From positions 558,001 to 622,000 of the forward strand of contig NW_017265134.1 of assembly GCF_001638985.1 (NCBI RefSeq): a DNA stretch of 64,000 nucleotides. Reading direction: 5' to 3'. The translations under genes were made by a program, and so were the position numbers. Positions within the stretch are counted from its first letter, which is position 1; each line of letters starts with the position of its first letter. Of the stretch, positions 34,882 to 46,230 are shown piece by piece. Origin of the DNA: Phycomyces blakesleeanus NRRL 1555(-). Taxonomy: Eukaryota > Mucoromycota > Mucoromycetes > Mucorales > Phycomycetaceae. Under the pieces are notes generated by a model that ran no database searches, was not told where the DNA came from, and worked only from the letters and a program-made list of their open reading frames with translations.

Positions 34882-37257
34882 ATGGCACATTCAAATATGC
34901 TTCACCCCGTAGCACCCTATCAAGGTAATATGAATATAAATTCATATAAAAGAAGTAAATATTGATAATAAGCCATGATCATTGTTTTTTTTTATCTTAT
35001 CTTTTGTAGAGTCTGGATTTACACCCATTGTACTGGCACCTTTGTGCCTTGGACATTGTACTCCACTCTTACAACGCGCTCACATTGACCTGCTAAAGTT
35101 TCTGCAGATGAGAGACCCTAGCGATTTCGAGAATATCGGAATACGCGATTTCAGTGACTGCAAACGGCTTGCGCTGTTTATTAGGTCTCTAGAGGTCCAC
35201 TTGGCGGACAAGGGGCTTTTAGAACAAGGAACCAATTCCTCGACTTTTTTATCACCAGCATCATCAACATCATCTCTGTTATTATTACCACCACCACAAC
35301 AACAACAACAACAACAACAACAACAGCAACAGCAACAACAAAAACTTAAGACTCGGCTGATTAATCCAATCAAAAGACATGAAACATCATTTTCTATAAA
35401 CAAAAAAGACAAAGAGGCAGTCAAAAAGGCACTGGTCGCATTTGATCGACAGGTGCTTCCCAGTCTCTACATGACTTGTAACTCGCCACCTTTACCCAGT
35501 CTTCCCAAATCAGAGACTTGTTCCGGATCATTCTCCGCCCTCAAGACCGTACGACCGAGCTATTCATTCAGTAGTGACACCGGAAAGACATCCATTCAAT
35601 CGTCCAGCACTACCACCAATACGGTATCGAGCGACATTACCATGTTTGATAACTCGGATGATGATAATGATAGTGATGAAGAAATGCCCTTGACAGACCC
35701 ACCAGCCTACACAACCATACCCATACCCATACCCATACAAAGCACGCATATTGATATTGATACTAATACTAATACTAATATTAATACAAACTCAAACTCA
35801 AACCAACAAGACACAAACACAGACACAAACGCAAACACAAATATAAATCCCATAATTTCAATTACTCCTCAGGATGGAGTACAAACCAATATAGTACCTA
35901 GACATCGACAGCCAATTGCTCACACCAGACCTAAATCACTTCCCGCCTACCTCATTAGCCGACTTAGTTCCTTGCCTTTGTCTGCTATTGCTCCAACATC
36001 TACCATATCTGCCATATCTGCTTCTGATTCATCTTCTTATTTTCCTTCTGCGCTTAATGTTGTACAGCCGAGTTCATCTAGCATCGATGTACCAACAAAC
36101 CTAAGATCCGAACAGAGATCTTTGTCTGCACCACCCGATTATCACGACAGCGTTCTGCAGAAGCGATGGGAGTCCAGGCAACCGGTGCTTCCTCGAGAAG
36201 AAGAAGGCTCAGAAATCCTTCCTGACTACAAATGTACTATCTTTAAGATGGGCCATGTCTACGTAAAGCGTGAATTTGAAAAACCGGGTGTACGATCCCG
36301 AAGGAGGGGTTGGAGGTATGTTGTACAGCCTGTTTTTATATATATTTATCCACTATACATATTTTCAGAAACTTTAGCTAATTATAGCTACTAAGAAAAA
36401 TATATAGTATTAATATTATCAGTATTGAATTAATTGATTGAATTAATTGAAAAAGCCAAAAAAATAAAAATAAAGTTAAATTCAATCCAATCCAGTCTAA
36501 TCCAATTAAATAGTAAAGAAAGTAATAATTCTAATTCTAATGCTAAATGATATTCAATATATATATATATATATATATATATCTTATTTTAGGAAATTGT
36601 ATTTAGAGGTATGGGGAACAGTCCTTCGAATTTACCGTGCATCACCTAAAGAAGGCTCGATCTACTCTTCATCATCTTCTTCGCCTTCTTCTTCGCCTTT
36701 AACAACCTGTTCATCAAAATCTACATCAGTATCCGTATCACCATCAACAGCATCTTCATCTTCATTTAAATCCAAATTAGCATCAAAGTCAAAAGCTTCG
36801 TCTTTTTCAGATGGACTGTTCAACAATCGATCGAAATACAAGACGGCTTACAAGCACTGGCACAAGTACTATTATACACCAATTACTACCATTTCCCTTG
36901 CCGGTGCAGATGCCACACGTGCACTTGATTACACCAAGCGGCCAAACTCGCTCAGGCTCACGACAGTCAATGGACCTCAGTATCTATTGAGGTTACCGAC
37001 CGTTACAGACATGACACTCTGGATTGACAGTTTACAAGCAGGTAAAGAAAAATTAATTATTTTATTTTATTTGATTTAATTTATCATATATTATATTAGC
37101 TATCAATATCTCTCTTGACCTCGAACACCGACCGATGCCTAAATTCTTGACGATGCCTGCGCGTGCACATAATGTATCCAATCTCGATACTCGTATGTTG
37201 GCTATTGAACGTGCACGACAACAAAGACTAAGGGACCAAGCTGAGGTTCTTATTTGA
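34882..37257 (+). CDS. PH-domain protein
   Basis: Four exons (34882-34924, 35010-36315, 36593-37041, 37100-37257) encode 651 aa. An N-terminal conserved block (FTPIVLAPLCLGHCTPLLQR) is followed by low-complexity sequence: a poly-Gln run (35298-35340), Asn-Thr repeats and Ser-rich stretches. A PH domain spans about residues 425-610. It begins CTIFKMGHVYVKREFEKPGV, RRRGWRKLYLEVWGTVLRIY, is interrupted by a Ser-rich insert, then continues YYYTPITTISLAGADATRAL and closes with TLWIDSLQAAINISLDLEHR. The tail includes RPMPKFLTMPAR, a motif I associate with a fungal PH family of unassigned function. It presumably binds membrane phosphoinositides. No catalytic domain is visible. Confidence 0.88.
35285..35345 (+). 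repeat. CAA/CAG repeat encoding poly-Gln
   Basis: A tandem CAA/CAG array inside the PH-protein gene encodes about 16 Gln residues and is likely length-variable. Confidence 0.9.
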
Positions 37258-38044
37258 ACAAATATATATTGTTACCCTCTATTTATTTATTTATTATATT
37301 ATATTATATTATATTATTGTTTCAAGTGTTGTAAATACATATCATTTCACAATCATCTTTACCCTTCTTCTTCTTCTTCTTACACAGAGAGAGAGAATAA
37401 AGAACCAAATCAAATCACAATATTAAGATATACAGCTGGAGAGAGAATGAGCATTTGGGTATTTATGAAGAAGAAATAGAAAGCAGCATTCCAACAAGTT
37501 TAATGATTTAGACTACATACATAAATACATACATTTAATGGAATGATATTTGGTATCAAAATCCATACTCACCATCACCCTCTTGACTTTACTTATTCGC
37601 ATATAAAGAAGATAAATCAGAGAGGTGGGAAAAATAATAACAGAATCACAAGAACATACGATAAATATACCTTATACACTGTTCTACTAAAACTGTGTGC
37701 TTTATACCAAAGAGCTATACATAGATATGTAGCTCAAAATATGGTCGATTGTTTAGTAAAGACACATCTCTATATTCAAAACAATTCAATATACAAAAAA
37801 AAACCCAAAAAAAAAATTCTTAATTTTTATTTTTATTTTTCAAACAATGCAATTTTTTCCCCCAAAAAAATAAATAAACGAAAAAGATGACAATACAAGG
37901 ATCAGAGTCGCGTTTAAATCCAAATCCAAATATAAATATAACTGAAACTATATGAATAGAATAAACAACTTCTTCAAGGCTACACTTCTTTATATGCTGT
38001 TTATCAATAGTAATAGTATTCTTCTTTAAACAGATAAACACCCC

Positions 38045-38076
<32 letters not shown>

Positions 38077-38347
38077 CGAGAAAAAGGGGGAAGAAGAAAT
38101 GAAGAAATTACAAAAAAAAAAAATTGACGAAAAAAAAAAATCAAATAAAATTATAAAGAGCGTGATTGGTGTTGGGTTCAAGAAAGAAGAAAGGAATAGG
38201 AAAAAAAAATTCAAAAAAAAATTCACATATAAAATCAGTCGTCTAATTTTCATTTTTCATTGTTACTCCTTTTTTTTTTTTTACTCTCTCTTTCTCTCTT
38301 TATTTTCATTTTTTTTTTAAAAAAAAGATATATATCCAACATAAGAA
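37258..38347. other. Intergenic region upstream of histone H1
   Basis: About 1.1 kb, AT-rich, with a (TA)n tract at 38049-38077 and the pyrimidine-rich H1 leader. Open frames here are poly-A/T artefacts. Confidence 0.5.
38267..38347 (+). promoter_or_regulatory. Pyrimidine leader and T10A8 tract of histone H1
   Basis: A T/CT tract at 38267-38305 and a T10A8 palindrome (38309-38326) lie within 80 nt of the H1 ATG, suggesting a nucleosome-free core promoter or a leader element. This is inference from position only. Confidence 0.4.
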
Positions 38348-38712
38348 ATGGCCACCACTACCGCTGCCGCTGCTACTCCCAAGGTCAAGTCTGCCACCAA
38401 GAAGGCTGAACACCCTACCGTAAGTACATTTCCTTTTATGGGCAACAATGTATACATCTTCTGGTATACATACTGCTACAAAAGTGTGGTATCTCTATAT
38501 GCATTTATATGTGTGTTTGTGTGTGTTGGAGAATAAAGACAACAAAAGAGTATACATGATTCATTTGCTAATTTTGATTTCATTTTATTTCATTTCATTT
38601 CATGTATTCCAATACAAATACCAAATATTCAATACCAACATCAACACACAAATACACATCCCACCAATCACCACATACCACATACCAACGAACAACAACT
38701 GTCGTAAACATT

Positions 38713-38753
<41 letters not shown>

Positions 38754-39870
38754 AATATCAACAGTATGAAGATATGATCAAGGGTAAGTTTTTTTTATTT
38801 GTTTTTTTATTTGTTATTATTTTTTCATAAATTTTTTCATAAATTTTTTTGTAAATTTTTTTTCCCTGAAATAATAATAATAATTTTTTTTCTCTTAGAT
38901 GCTGTCTTGTCTCTTAAGGAACGCAAGGGTAGCTCCCGTCCTGCTATCAAGAAGTACATCTTGGCCAACTTTGCCGTCTCTTCCGGCCCCCACTTCGACT
39001 CCCAGATCTCTGCTGCCATCAAGCGTGGTTCAGCCAAGGATTTGTTCGCTCTCCCCAAGGGTAAGAAAAATAATAATAAAAAAATCCAATTAATTAGTTG
39101 ATTGATCAATTAATTTTTTTTTAAAAAAAAAATCAATCAACTAATTAATTAATTAACTAACTGATTTTTGTTTAAGAAAAAAAATCTAACTGACTAACAT
39201 TCAACCTATATCATCAAAAGGTCTCTCTGGTACCGTCAAGCTGAAGAAGGTTGAGAAGAAGGTTGAGAAGAAGACCGAGAAGAAGACTGCCAAGAAGGTT
39301 GAGAAGAAGACTGCCAAGAAGACTGAGAAGAAGGCTGCTGAGAAGACCGATGAGAAGAAGGCTGATGATAAGGCTACCGATGCTGACGAGAAGGTAGAGA
39401 AGAAGACCACCAAGAAGGCCCCTACCAAGAAGGCCGCTGCCCCTAAGAAGGCTGCCGCCAAGAAGGCTTCTCCTACCAAGAAGACCACCGCCGAGAAGGC
39501 TGGTGTCAAGGCCCCTACCAAGAAGGCCGCTGCTACCAAGAAGGCTGCCCCCAAGAAGGCTGCCCCCAAGAAGAAGGCTGCCGCTGCTTCCACCGAGTCT
39601 GCCTCCGCTGAGTCTACTGAGGACAAGAAGTCCGAGGACAAGAAGGCCGAGAAGAAGACCACCAAGAAGGCCCCTACCAAGAAGGCCGCTGCCCCTAAGA
39701 AGGCTGCCGCCAAGAAGGCTTCTCCTACCAAGAAGACCACCGCCGAGAAGGCTGGTGTCAAGGCCCCTACCAAGAAGGCTGCTGCTGCCAAGAAGACCGA
39801 GAAGACCGAGAAGAAGGCTGCTGCTCCCAAGAAGACTGCCGCTGCTGCCAAGAAGGCCACCAAGGCATAA
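38348..39870 (+). CDS. HHO1: Linker histone H1
   Basis: Four exons (38348-38419, 38765-38783, 38899-39060, 39221-39870) encode 300 aa. A winged-helix H15 globular domain (about residues 22-90: HPTYEDMIKDAVLSLKERKG, SSRPAIKKYILANF, FDSQISAAIKRGSAKDLFAL) is followed by a 210-residue Lys/Ala/Pro tail of KKAA, KKAP and EKKT units. Linker histones bind nucleosome dyads and compact chromatin. Codon use is strongly C-ended, suggesting high expression. Exon 2 is only 19 nt. The tail contains a 44-residue segment present twice, from a DNA duplication of about 130 bp. Unlike most animal H1 genes it has introns, as is usual in fungi. Confidence 0.96.
39088..39150. repeat. Perfect 19-bp stem palindrome in H1 intron 3
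   Basis: Arms AATTAATTAGTTGATTGAT (39088-39106) and its exact reverse complement (39132-39150) enclose a 25-nt centre that itself includes T9A10. The whole block is nearly a continuous palindrome and could fold into a long hairpin in the pre-mRNA. Confidence 0.85.
39396..39785 (+). repeat. Internal duplication of about 130 bp in H1 tail
   Basis: The stretch beginning AAGACCACCAAGAAGGCCCC near 39403 recurs near 39655, 252 bp later, and stays near-identical for about 130 bp. Both copies encode TTKKAPTKKAAAPKKAAAKK and the following KASPTKKTTAEKAGVKAP. Confidence 0.9.
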
Positions 39871-40256
39871 AGCGGATAATTCTTGTCAAAGCAAAAAAAA
39901 AAAAGTAAAGTAAAATAGAGAAAGCCAAAAAAAAAACACACAGACACAGACACACACACACAAAAAGGGAGTGAAGAAAAAAAAATTATACATCTTTTTG
40001 GTTTGTTTTTGTTTGTTATTTTTTTTTGTTTGTTTTTTTCTTCTTCTTCTTCTTTTACTTCTTTAGCTTTATTCTTTACACTTCTTCTATTTTACTTCTT
40101 TACTTTATTTGTTTTTTATTCTTCTTCTTTATTATTATTTTTTCATTGGCAAGGGGAATCTCTTTTTGGGATTTTGGTTGTCATCCATGTACAGTCATGA
40201 TTTTTTTAAGTCTGCTTTTTTTTTTTTATCTCTTTATCTATCTCTATATATCATAA

Positions 40257-40289
<33 letters not shown>

Positions 40290-41405
40290 GTGCATGCACA
40301 ATATATTAAAACATATATAATATAATACAATCCAATTCAATTCATTTATACTACATTTTTGATTTATTTGGTTAAAGAAGTGTTTTATTGTTGTTACAAA
40401 AAAAACGTGTCTTGAAAATCCTATTACAAATTTGATAGATAAAAAAAAAATTGGAAAAAAAAAAAGTGAATTGAATTAAACTGATTTGAAATTGAATTAA
40501 AGCGCGTCAAGAAAGTAAAAAATAAAAAAAAAAAATCACGCTCAGGAGAAAGTAAGATTTTCATATTTCACAAAATATAATTTTTATAACTTCAAAAATA
40601 TATTCATTTATACATATATATTTTTATTTTTACTAGAAAAAATCAAGAAAAAAAAATAATCAAAAAAAAAAATCAAAGGAAAGGACAGCGCGTATCATGG
40701 TTCAATCTCCGCGCGGCACGCTTTTTTTTTGATTTTTTTATTTTTATTTTAAAGCAAAAAAAAAAAAATCAAAAAAAATCAAAAATAAAAATTCAAACAC
40801 ACACCCACATAGATTAACAATAATTATTTGTATTTATTTTTGGTAGTAAAGATTATTACCACATAAAGTAAAGCCAACCTTAATAGACACACAAAGCTCA
40901 CAAAGCGCATAAAGTCACAAACTTACGCACGTACGCACAGAGAGAAAGCGAAAAAGATATGATAAAAATAACATAAACGTCTCTAATAACTTGGTTATTT
41001 ATTTGGATTGATATTTTAGTACGTAAATTTAAGTTGCAGCCAATAATAAACCAATATTTTCTTACCTTCTTTCTATTATTATTATTGCTATCACTATTAT
41101 CGTATAAATAAATAATCATTTCTCTAAATATTATTTTTCTGTCTATTCTGTATCTTTTATATATGTAAATATGCGTTTATATATTTTCACATCTTTTGTA
41201 TTTCATATTTCTTTATGTCGCTGTTTTAATTACAAGGTTATTTTTTTTATATTAATCTTGAACAAATACTCGGTATTCTAATTACAGATTACACTGCAAC
41301 AAATCCATATTTTATAACAACAATTAGAGCTTAAATTTCCAAGTATTTAAATAATAGATCTATATATATATATATTTTATTTTTAAAAATAAATAAATAA
41401 ATAAA
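39871..41405. other. Convergent spacer between H1 and RPI
   Basis: About 1.5 kb, AT-rich, with (TA)n at 40259-40280 and long A/T tracts. One sharp GC-rich patch at 40684-40721 ends in a T8 run and includes GGTTCAATCTC, similar to a pol III B box. No cloverleaf can be built around it, so no RNA gene is called. Confidence 0.5.
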
Positions 41406-42791
41406 TTAGAGAGTCAATGTATTGACTGAACCATCAGCTTCACCAAAGTAAGCAATCTCTGCCATGTTACAGAACAATCCGACCTCATACACACCAGTCA
41501 ACAGCTTCATTTCTCTCAACAGCTGAGCAGGATCCTCAATACCACCAAAATGAGCATCAATCACAAAGTTACCATTGTCAGTCACAACAGGGCCAGCCTT
41601 ATTTATAGCCTAAATTATATATATACATGAATACATTTTGATATATATATGTGTGTGTTTATATTATCTTACCATACGAAGGGTACTCTTTAAAGGCTTT
41701 TGAGAAAGATTCTCAATAGACTTCATGACAGACTTGTAGGCTATCGGAACAACTTCTACTGGAACACCCTTGGTCCACTAAGTTTACCAAACAAGCAAAC
41801 AAGCAAACAAACAAATAAACAGACAGAAAAAAGTTTAATACACTTCAATATATGATATATTTAGAAATGACATCTTTATTACCTCTGTACCAAGTTGGCT
41901 GGACTTTTTACGATAATCTATACCACCAAAACCCCACAAGTAATACACAGAGTGAGTCATTCATTACCACCACATCACAAAAATACAATATATCTATATT
42001 TCTTTCTTTCTTTTGGTTTGGTTTGGTTTGCGAGTGGTTTGTATCAGCCTATTATTTTTTGTTTGTTTGTTTCTGGCCAATAACAAACAATCATTTTGGC
42101 TTGTTGTTGTTGCTGCTGGTGGTGGTGGTGACATGATGTTCACGTAATATAATGTAATGTAATGTAATGTAATGTAATGTAATGTGATATATCTTATCTA
42201 TCTTGTGTGTAAAGAACACACACATACATAAATACATACAGAAATATTTATTTACTCACCAGCAATAATCACAAACTTTTTTGCTGCTTCGGCCACAAGT
42301 TTTTCCTGGAACTGGCATGCTCCTCCACCCTTGATGACATTGAGCTGGCTGTCGACCTCATCAGCACCATCAATTGTAACATCGATATCAGGGTACCTTT
42401 TATAAAACAATATTAATAATGAATATCCACACATTTATACATTTCTGTTGGGCAAAGTTTATTATCTAACAAATACATATATGCATATAATATTCTTACT
42501 TTTCTCTCCCCACCCTCTTTCTTTTTGTTTGTTTGTTTGCTTGCTTGTCACTTACTGCTCAATGCTTCCCATAGTCAGGCCACCCTCTACAATCAATAAC
42601 TTGCTTTGGAAACTGGTGGGTACGTAGATTATGTCCTTCAACTCGGGTCTCTGGAGAATACGTTCGACAGCATAGACCACAGTCGAACCGGATCCAATTC
42701 CAACTACCTTGCATTCAGAGTTGATGTAATCATCTACAGCCTGGTGAGCAGCCCGCTGCTTTCCAATTTCGACAGAGCTACTGTTAGACAT
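41406..42791 (-). CDS. RKI1: Ribose-5-phosphate isomerase
   Basis: Five exons (42556-42791, 42260-42396, 41883-41917, 41673-41777, 41406-41609) encode 238 aa. All RpiA-family signatures are present: [15 protein letters not shown] for phosphate binding, [23 protein letters not shown] with the catalytic Asp and Glu region, [14 protein letters not shown] with the catalytic Lys and general base, and [14 protein letters not shown] near the end. The enzyme interconverts ribose-5-phosphate and ribulose-5-phosphate in the non-oxidative pentose phosphate pathway in the cytosol. Length is slightly shorter than the yeast protein. Intron 2 is long (342 nt) and contains GGT, TTTG and TAATG repeats. Confidence 0.96.
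42150..42186. repeat. TAATG pentanucleotide array in RPI intron 2
   Basis: About seven TAATG units. The same pentamer forms arrays at 43541-43606 and 46900-46921. Confidence 0.9.
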
Positions 42792-43540
42792 TTGATCCCT
42801 TTTTTGTTTGTTTGTTAAAAAGAAAGAAGAAGAAAGAAGAAGAAGAAAAAAAGAGAGTTAAAAGTTTTGATCTTACTGGGTTTTGAATATATTTTTTATT
42901 TTTTATTATATTGTATTTGTGTGTAATATGTGTATGTATAGCATGTGAGAATATGAGTGAATGTGAGTGAATGTGACTTGGTAGTTTTTTGTTCACAGCC
43001 TACTTCATCATTTCGGAATACAGAATACCTTTGTTTATATTTATATAAGATAAACAAACGCACAATAGATACATATTATTTATATATTATTTATGTGGAG
43101 TATTAATTATTGTAAAAATTGTTTAATGAAAACCAATTATATTGACAGTAAACAAGGATATTTTTATAGAGAATAATAAAGAAGAAGAGAGGGATAGAAA
43201 ATACATAACAACAAATAATATTTGTTGGAGACAATTGTAGAACAAGTTGTACAGAAAATCTAATTGAACCCAAATAATCTTGAAAGAAGCTTGTGTTGTA
43301 CAAGATCTGTAGCTCACACCTAAATTATTATTTTTTTACTATGCTACAGGGCATCAGAATTAAACATATTACTGTCTTGTAATAATCTTTCTTCATTTCT
43401 TCATCTATTCTTATTCTTTATGTACTTGATAGTCTTTATGAAAAAATAATTATTATTATTTGATGTGTAGAAAAACAAAAACAAGACAAAGTATATAAAT
43501 ATAGTAGGTATTAAAAAGGAACAAAGGTGTAGTTTGATTG

Positions 43541-43606
43541 TAATGTAATTTAATGTAATGTAATGTAATGTAATTTAATGTAATGTAATGTAATGTAATG
43601 TAATTT
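43541..43606. repeat. TAATG/TAATT pentanucleotide array
   Basis: About thirteen 5-bp units, mostly TAATG with interspersed TAATT variants, downstream of the Zn2Cys6-PAS gene. Confidence 0.9.
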
Positions 43607-43625
43607 AAAAAGGAAAATTGTAGAT

Positions 43626-43667
43626 GTGCTTGTAAGAGTGTGCTTGTAAGAGTGTGCTTGTAAGAGT
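43626..43667. repeat. Three perfect 14-bp tandem repeats
   Basis: Unit GTGCTTGTAAGAGT repeats at 43626, 43640 and 43654 with no mismatch. Confidence 0.95.
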
Positions 43668-43789
43668 GTGAATATATGAATGTTTGATTGAGTGAGTGAT
43701 TGACCTAAATGCTTAAAGAGAAATTAAATAATAAAGAAAGAAAAAAGAAGGGCAGATGAATGGATCGATGAGAGTCTTGTGTGTTTGGT

Positions 43790-44054
43790 TCAATAATTTG
43801 GTGTGGGGTTGCTAAGAGAGATGGAATTGGATTTGGACTGTACAAAGGCTGCGTGATGAGCTGCTACTGGGTTAATAGAGTTCTGAGGATGTGGTTTATA
43901 CGTCCCTGTCAGACCAGGATTTGACAAAGGAAAGGAGTGGCTGACAATCGCTCGTGCTTCAGCCGATAGTCTACTGGATGTCATTTGTGTGTAATAGTAC
44001 TCGTTGGGGTTGGAATGCATAAAGGGCATTTGAGGATAATGATGAGGATGTTGC

Positions 44055-44085
<31 letters not shown>

Positions 44086-46230
44086 GCTGGTTTTGAGTTT
44101 GAGTTTGATGATGGTGCTGATTATTATGGCTATGGCTATGGTGCTGGTGCTGTCGGTGTTGCCCTGGATTCGTTAAATGATTTAAACTCTTTGAAGATGT
44201 AAGTTGTGTGTTGAGGGGTTCAAACTCCAATGATTGACTTCCAGCTACAGAAAGTGCGCCTTGGGAAATATCGGGTGAGAAATCATAGTCGATGGCTGAT
44301 GATGCGCGCGAGTATGCTGGAGACTTGGGCCAGCTATTTACTACGGACTGAGATGTCGTAGGCTGTGATGGTGCCATGCTATCTACACTGTTGTTTCGGT
44401 TGCCTGTCATTGTCGGCCCCAGGTTGCAGCTGTTTACAGGAGACACTGATAATGTCCGCTGAACGGGGTGTGACAGGGATCCAACTTGATTCCCCCTACA
44501 ATCGATACGTTCTGAAGAATGATCAGATGGAGCAAACTAGATATAAAGCTTAATAAATACATTCATTCATTCATTCACTCAAATATATATATATATGATG
44601 GCTACTTACTACAGACATAAATTCAGCAGAGAGGGGAGATGTACTGCCATTGACAGAAGAAAGTGGGTTCCTAAAATAGGCCATGTCGATTTCATGATCC
44701 AATAATAGACTCGCTTCTGATGTTGTCGGCACAGAAGATGTACTATGATTACGATTGTGGATTGTCGACTGAGTAGGAACTGGGTTCGCCTCTGGTAAGG
44801 AATCAAGTTGAATAAATGGCGATCTGGTGCCGTCCAGAGATCGAGTGTGAGTGTGGGTATGAGAGGGAGTGTGAGACGCGGTCTCTAGGTTCACAGTGGG
44901 CGGCTTTCGAGTCATCAGACATACAACATAGAGATTCTCTGCAGAGTTTGGATCAAATAGATCTGCTCCTAATCCACCTCCGAGGTAAAAACAGGCCTCG
45001 AATGTCTCGTCGGGCTGGTGGACACATCTGAATACCAGAGTCTCTTTTAATGTCTGGGAGCCATTGGCAATCCCGAGTAAGGTAGACGGCGGCGTGTCGG
45101 TAAATGAAGACGAGGTGGTGCGGCGCGTGGGCGGCAGACTAGTCTTTGGGTCTACTTTGTACTTTTGGTATAATTGGGTTGCGTTGTCTAGCAGTCGTCG
45201 ATGAGCAGAGCCTATCTTACCAGAGTGCTCAGGTAATACAAAATCGTAGAGTGGTCTATGCGAAAATTCTTGAGGATATATTCCAAGCAATTCGAGCGAT
45301 TCGTCTGATGCACGTGCACAGCACATATCCATCGTCAAAAAGATCTAGTATATATATATATAAATGCTTGACTTGATTAGTTTTAATTTTCTTTAAAAAA
45401 TAATAATAATTTCAAGGTGAAAATTGGTATTACTATTATTACTATTGATACTATTAAATTGAATTGAATTGAATTGAATTGAATTGAATTGAACTGTGTT
45501 GAGTTTTGTGTACCGTCATCATTTTGTTATTTTGGGAATTTCTGTGTTCTGGATACCCTAGGTTCTGAGTCATTGCAAACGATGAGTTCATCATATTTGG
45601 AACGCTTATCGATGACACCGTTGATTTGGCAAAGTTAGATCGAGTGGATAAAGGACGCTGTTTTGTTGGTCCGTCTCGACGTTCGCCTAATTTTGGTCGA
45701 CCTCGTTTCTTGGGTTGAATATCATGACATGAGTCTGATTTGCCCACACATACACAACGTTTGCAAGGTCTTGTAACTATAGATATACATTAAAAAAAGA
45801 AGAAGAAGAAGAAAAAGAGAGAGAGATTAAAATATTACTAAGTATATTTTGTATAGACATATAAATCAGTAAACAAAACAAAATCTAATTCAAAACATAC
45901 GATCACACGCCAGGTGTGCCTTTTTGCAGTTGACCTATATTGAGATAGAGATAGAGATAAACATTATATTAATTGAAATATTCAATGGCTATTTTGGATC
46001 TTGCTGTGAATCAAGCGTCTTTGATTATTATTATTATTATTATTCATTTTTCTTTTGAAACTATTGTATTCGGTAAAATCACAATAACTTACGCAGGCCA
46101 CCGGTACCTGGGCTTTACTAGGACGTTTCTTCCGAGCAGCAGTCTCTTCGGAAGGTGAAGGGCGAGAACACAGTGTGCCGGACGGAGATGCTGGTGACGG
46201 AAGTGTGTAAGGTTGAAGGAGGACGTTCAT
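43790..46230 (-). CDS. Zn2Cys6 transcription factor with PAS domain
   Basis: Five exons (46093-46230, 45901-45934, 45514-45776, 44610-45344, 43790-44536) encode 638 aa. A basic segment RKKRPSKAQVPVACVNCKKA leads into a Zn2Cys6 cluster: CVNC, KKAHLAC, DLTRPCKRC, then the sixth Cys in SDSC. An AT-hook-like KKRGRPKLG follows at once. A PAS-like domain begins near residue 145 (IFLTMDMCCARASDESLELL, then YPQEFSHRPLYDFVLPEHSG) and runs to VCLMTRKPP. The rest is Ser/His/Gln-rich with a poly-Gln run (44053-44090). The Zn2Cys6 plus PAS order is that of the ERT1/AcuK gluconeogenic regulators, but the AT-hook and long His/Gln tail differ, so function is left open. One Cys lies inside the last loop (CVCVGK). 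Confidence 0.9.
45455..45492. repeat. GAATT pentanucleotide array in intron
   Basis: About seven GAATT units in intron 3 of the Zn2Cys6-PAS gene, next to the donor. Confidence 0.9.

Larger units (their letters stand above)
42792..43789. other. RPI promoter / Zn2Cys6-gene 3' flank
   Basis: About 1 kb, AT-rich, with GAATGTGAGT-like repeats (42950-42975), a TAATG array (43541-43606) and a 14-bp tandem repeat (43626-43667). No gene was seen. Confidence 0.5.

Noticed and set aside
34982..35345. Poly-Gln tract as a disease-like expansion or CRISPR-like array
   Set aside because: It is an ordinary coding CAA/CAG repeat with no spacers.
39201..39959. 252-codon open frame antisense to histone H1
   Set aside because: It arises from the Lys/Ala codon pattern of the H1 tail read backwards. 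Its Ala/Phe/Val repeats mirror the KKAA units, and it crosses H1 intron and exon borders.
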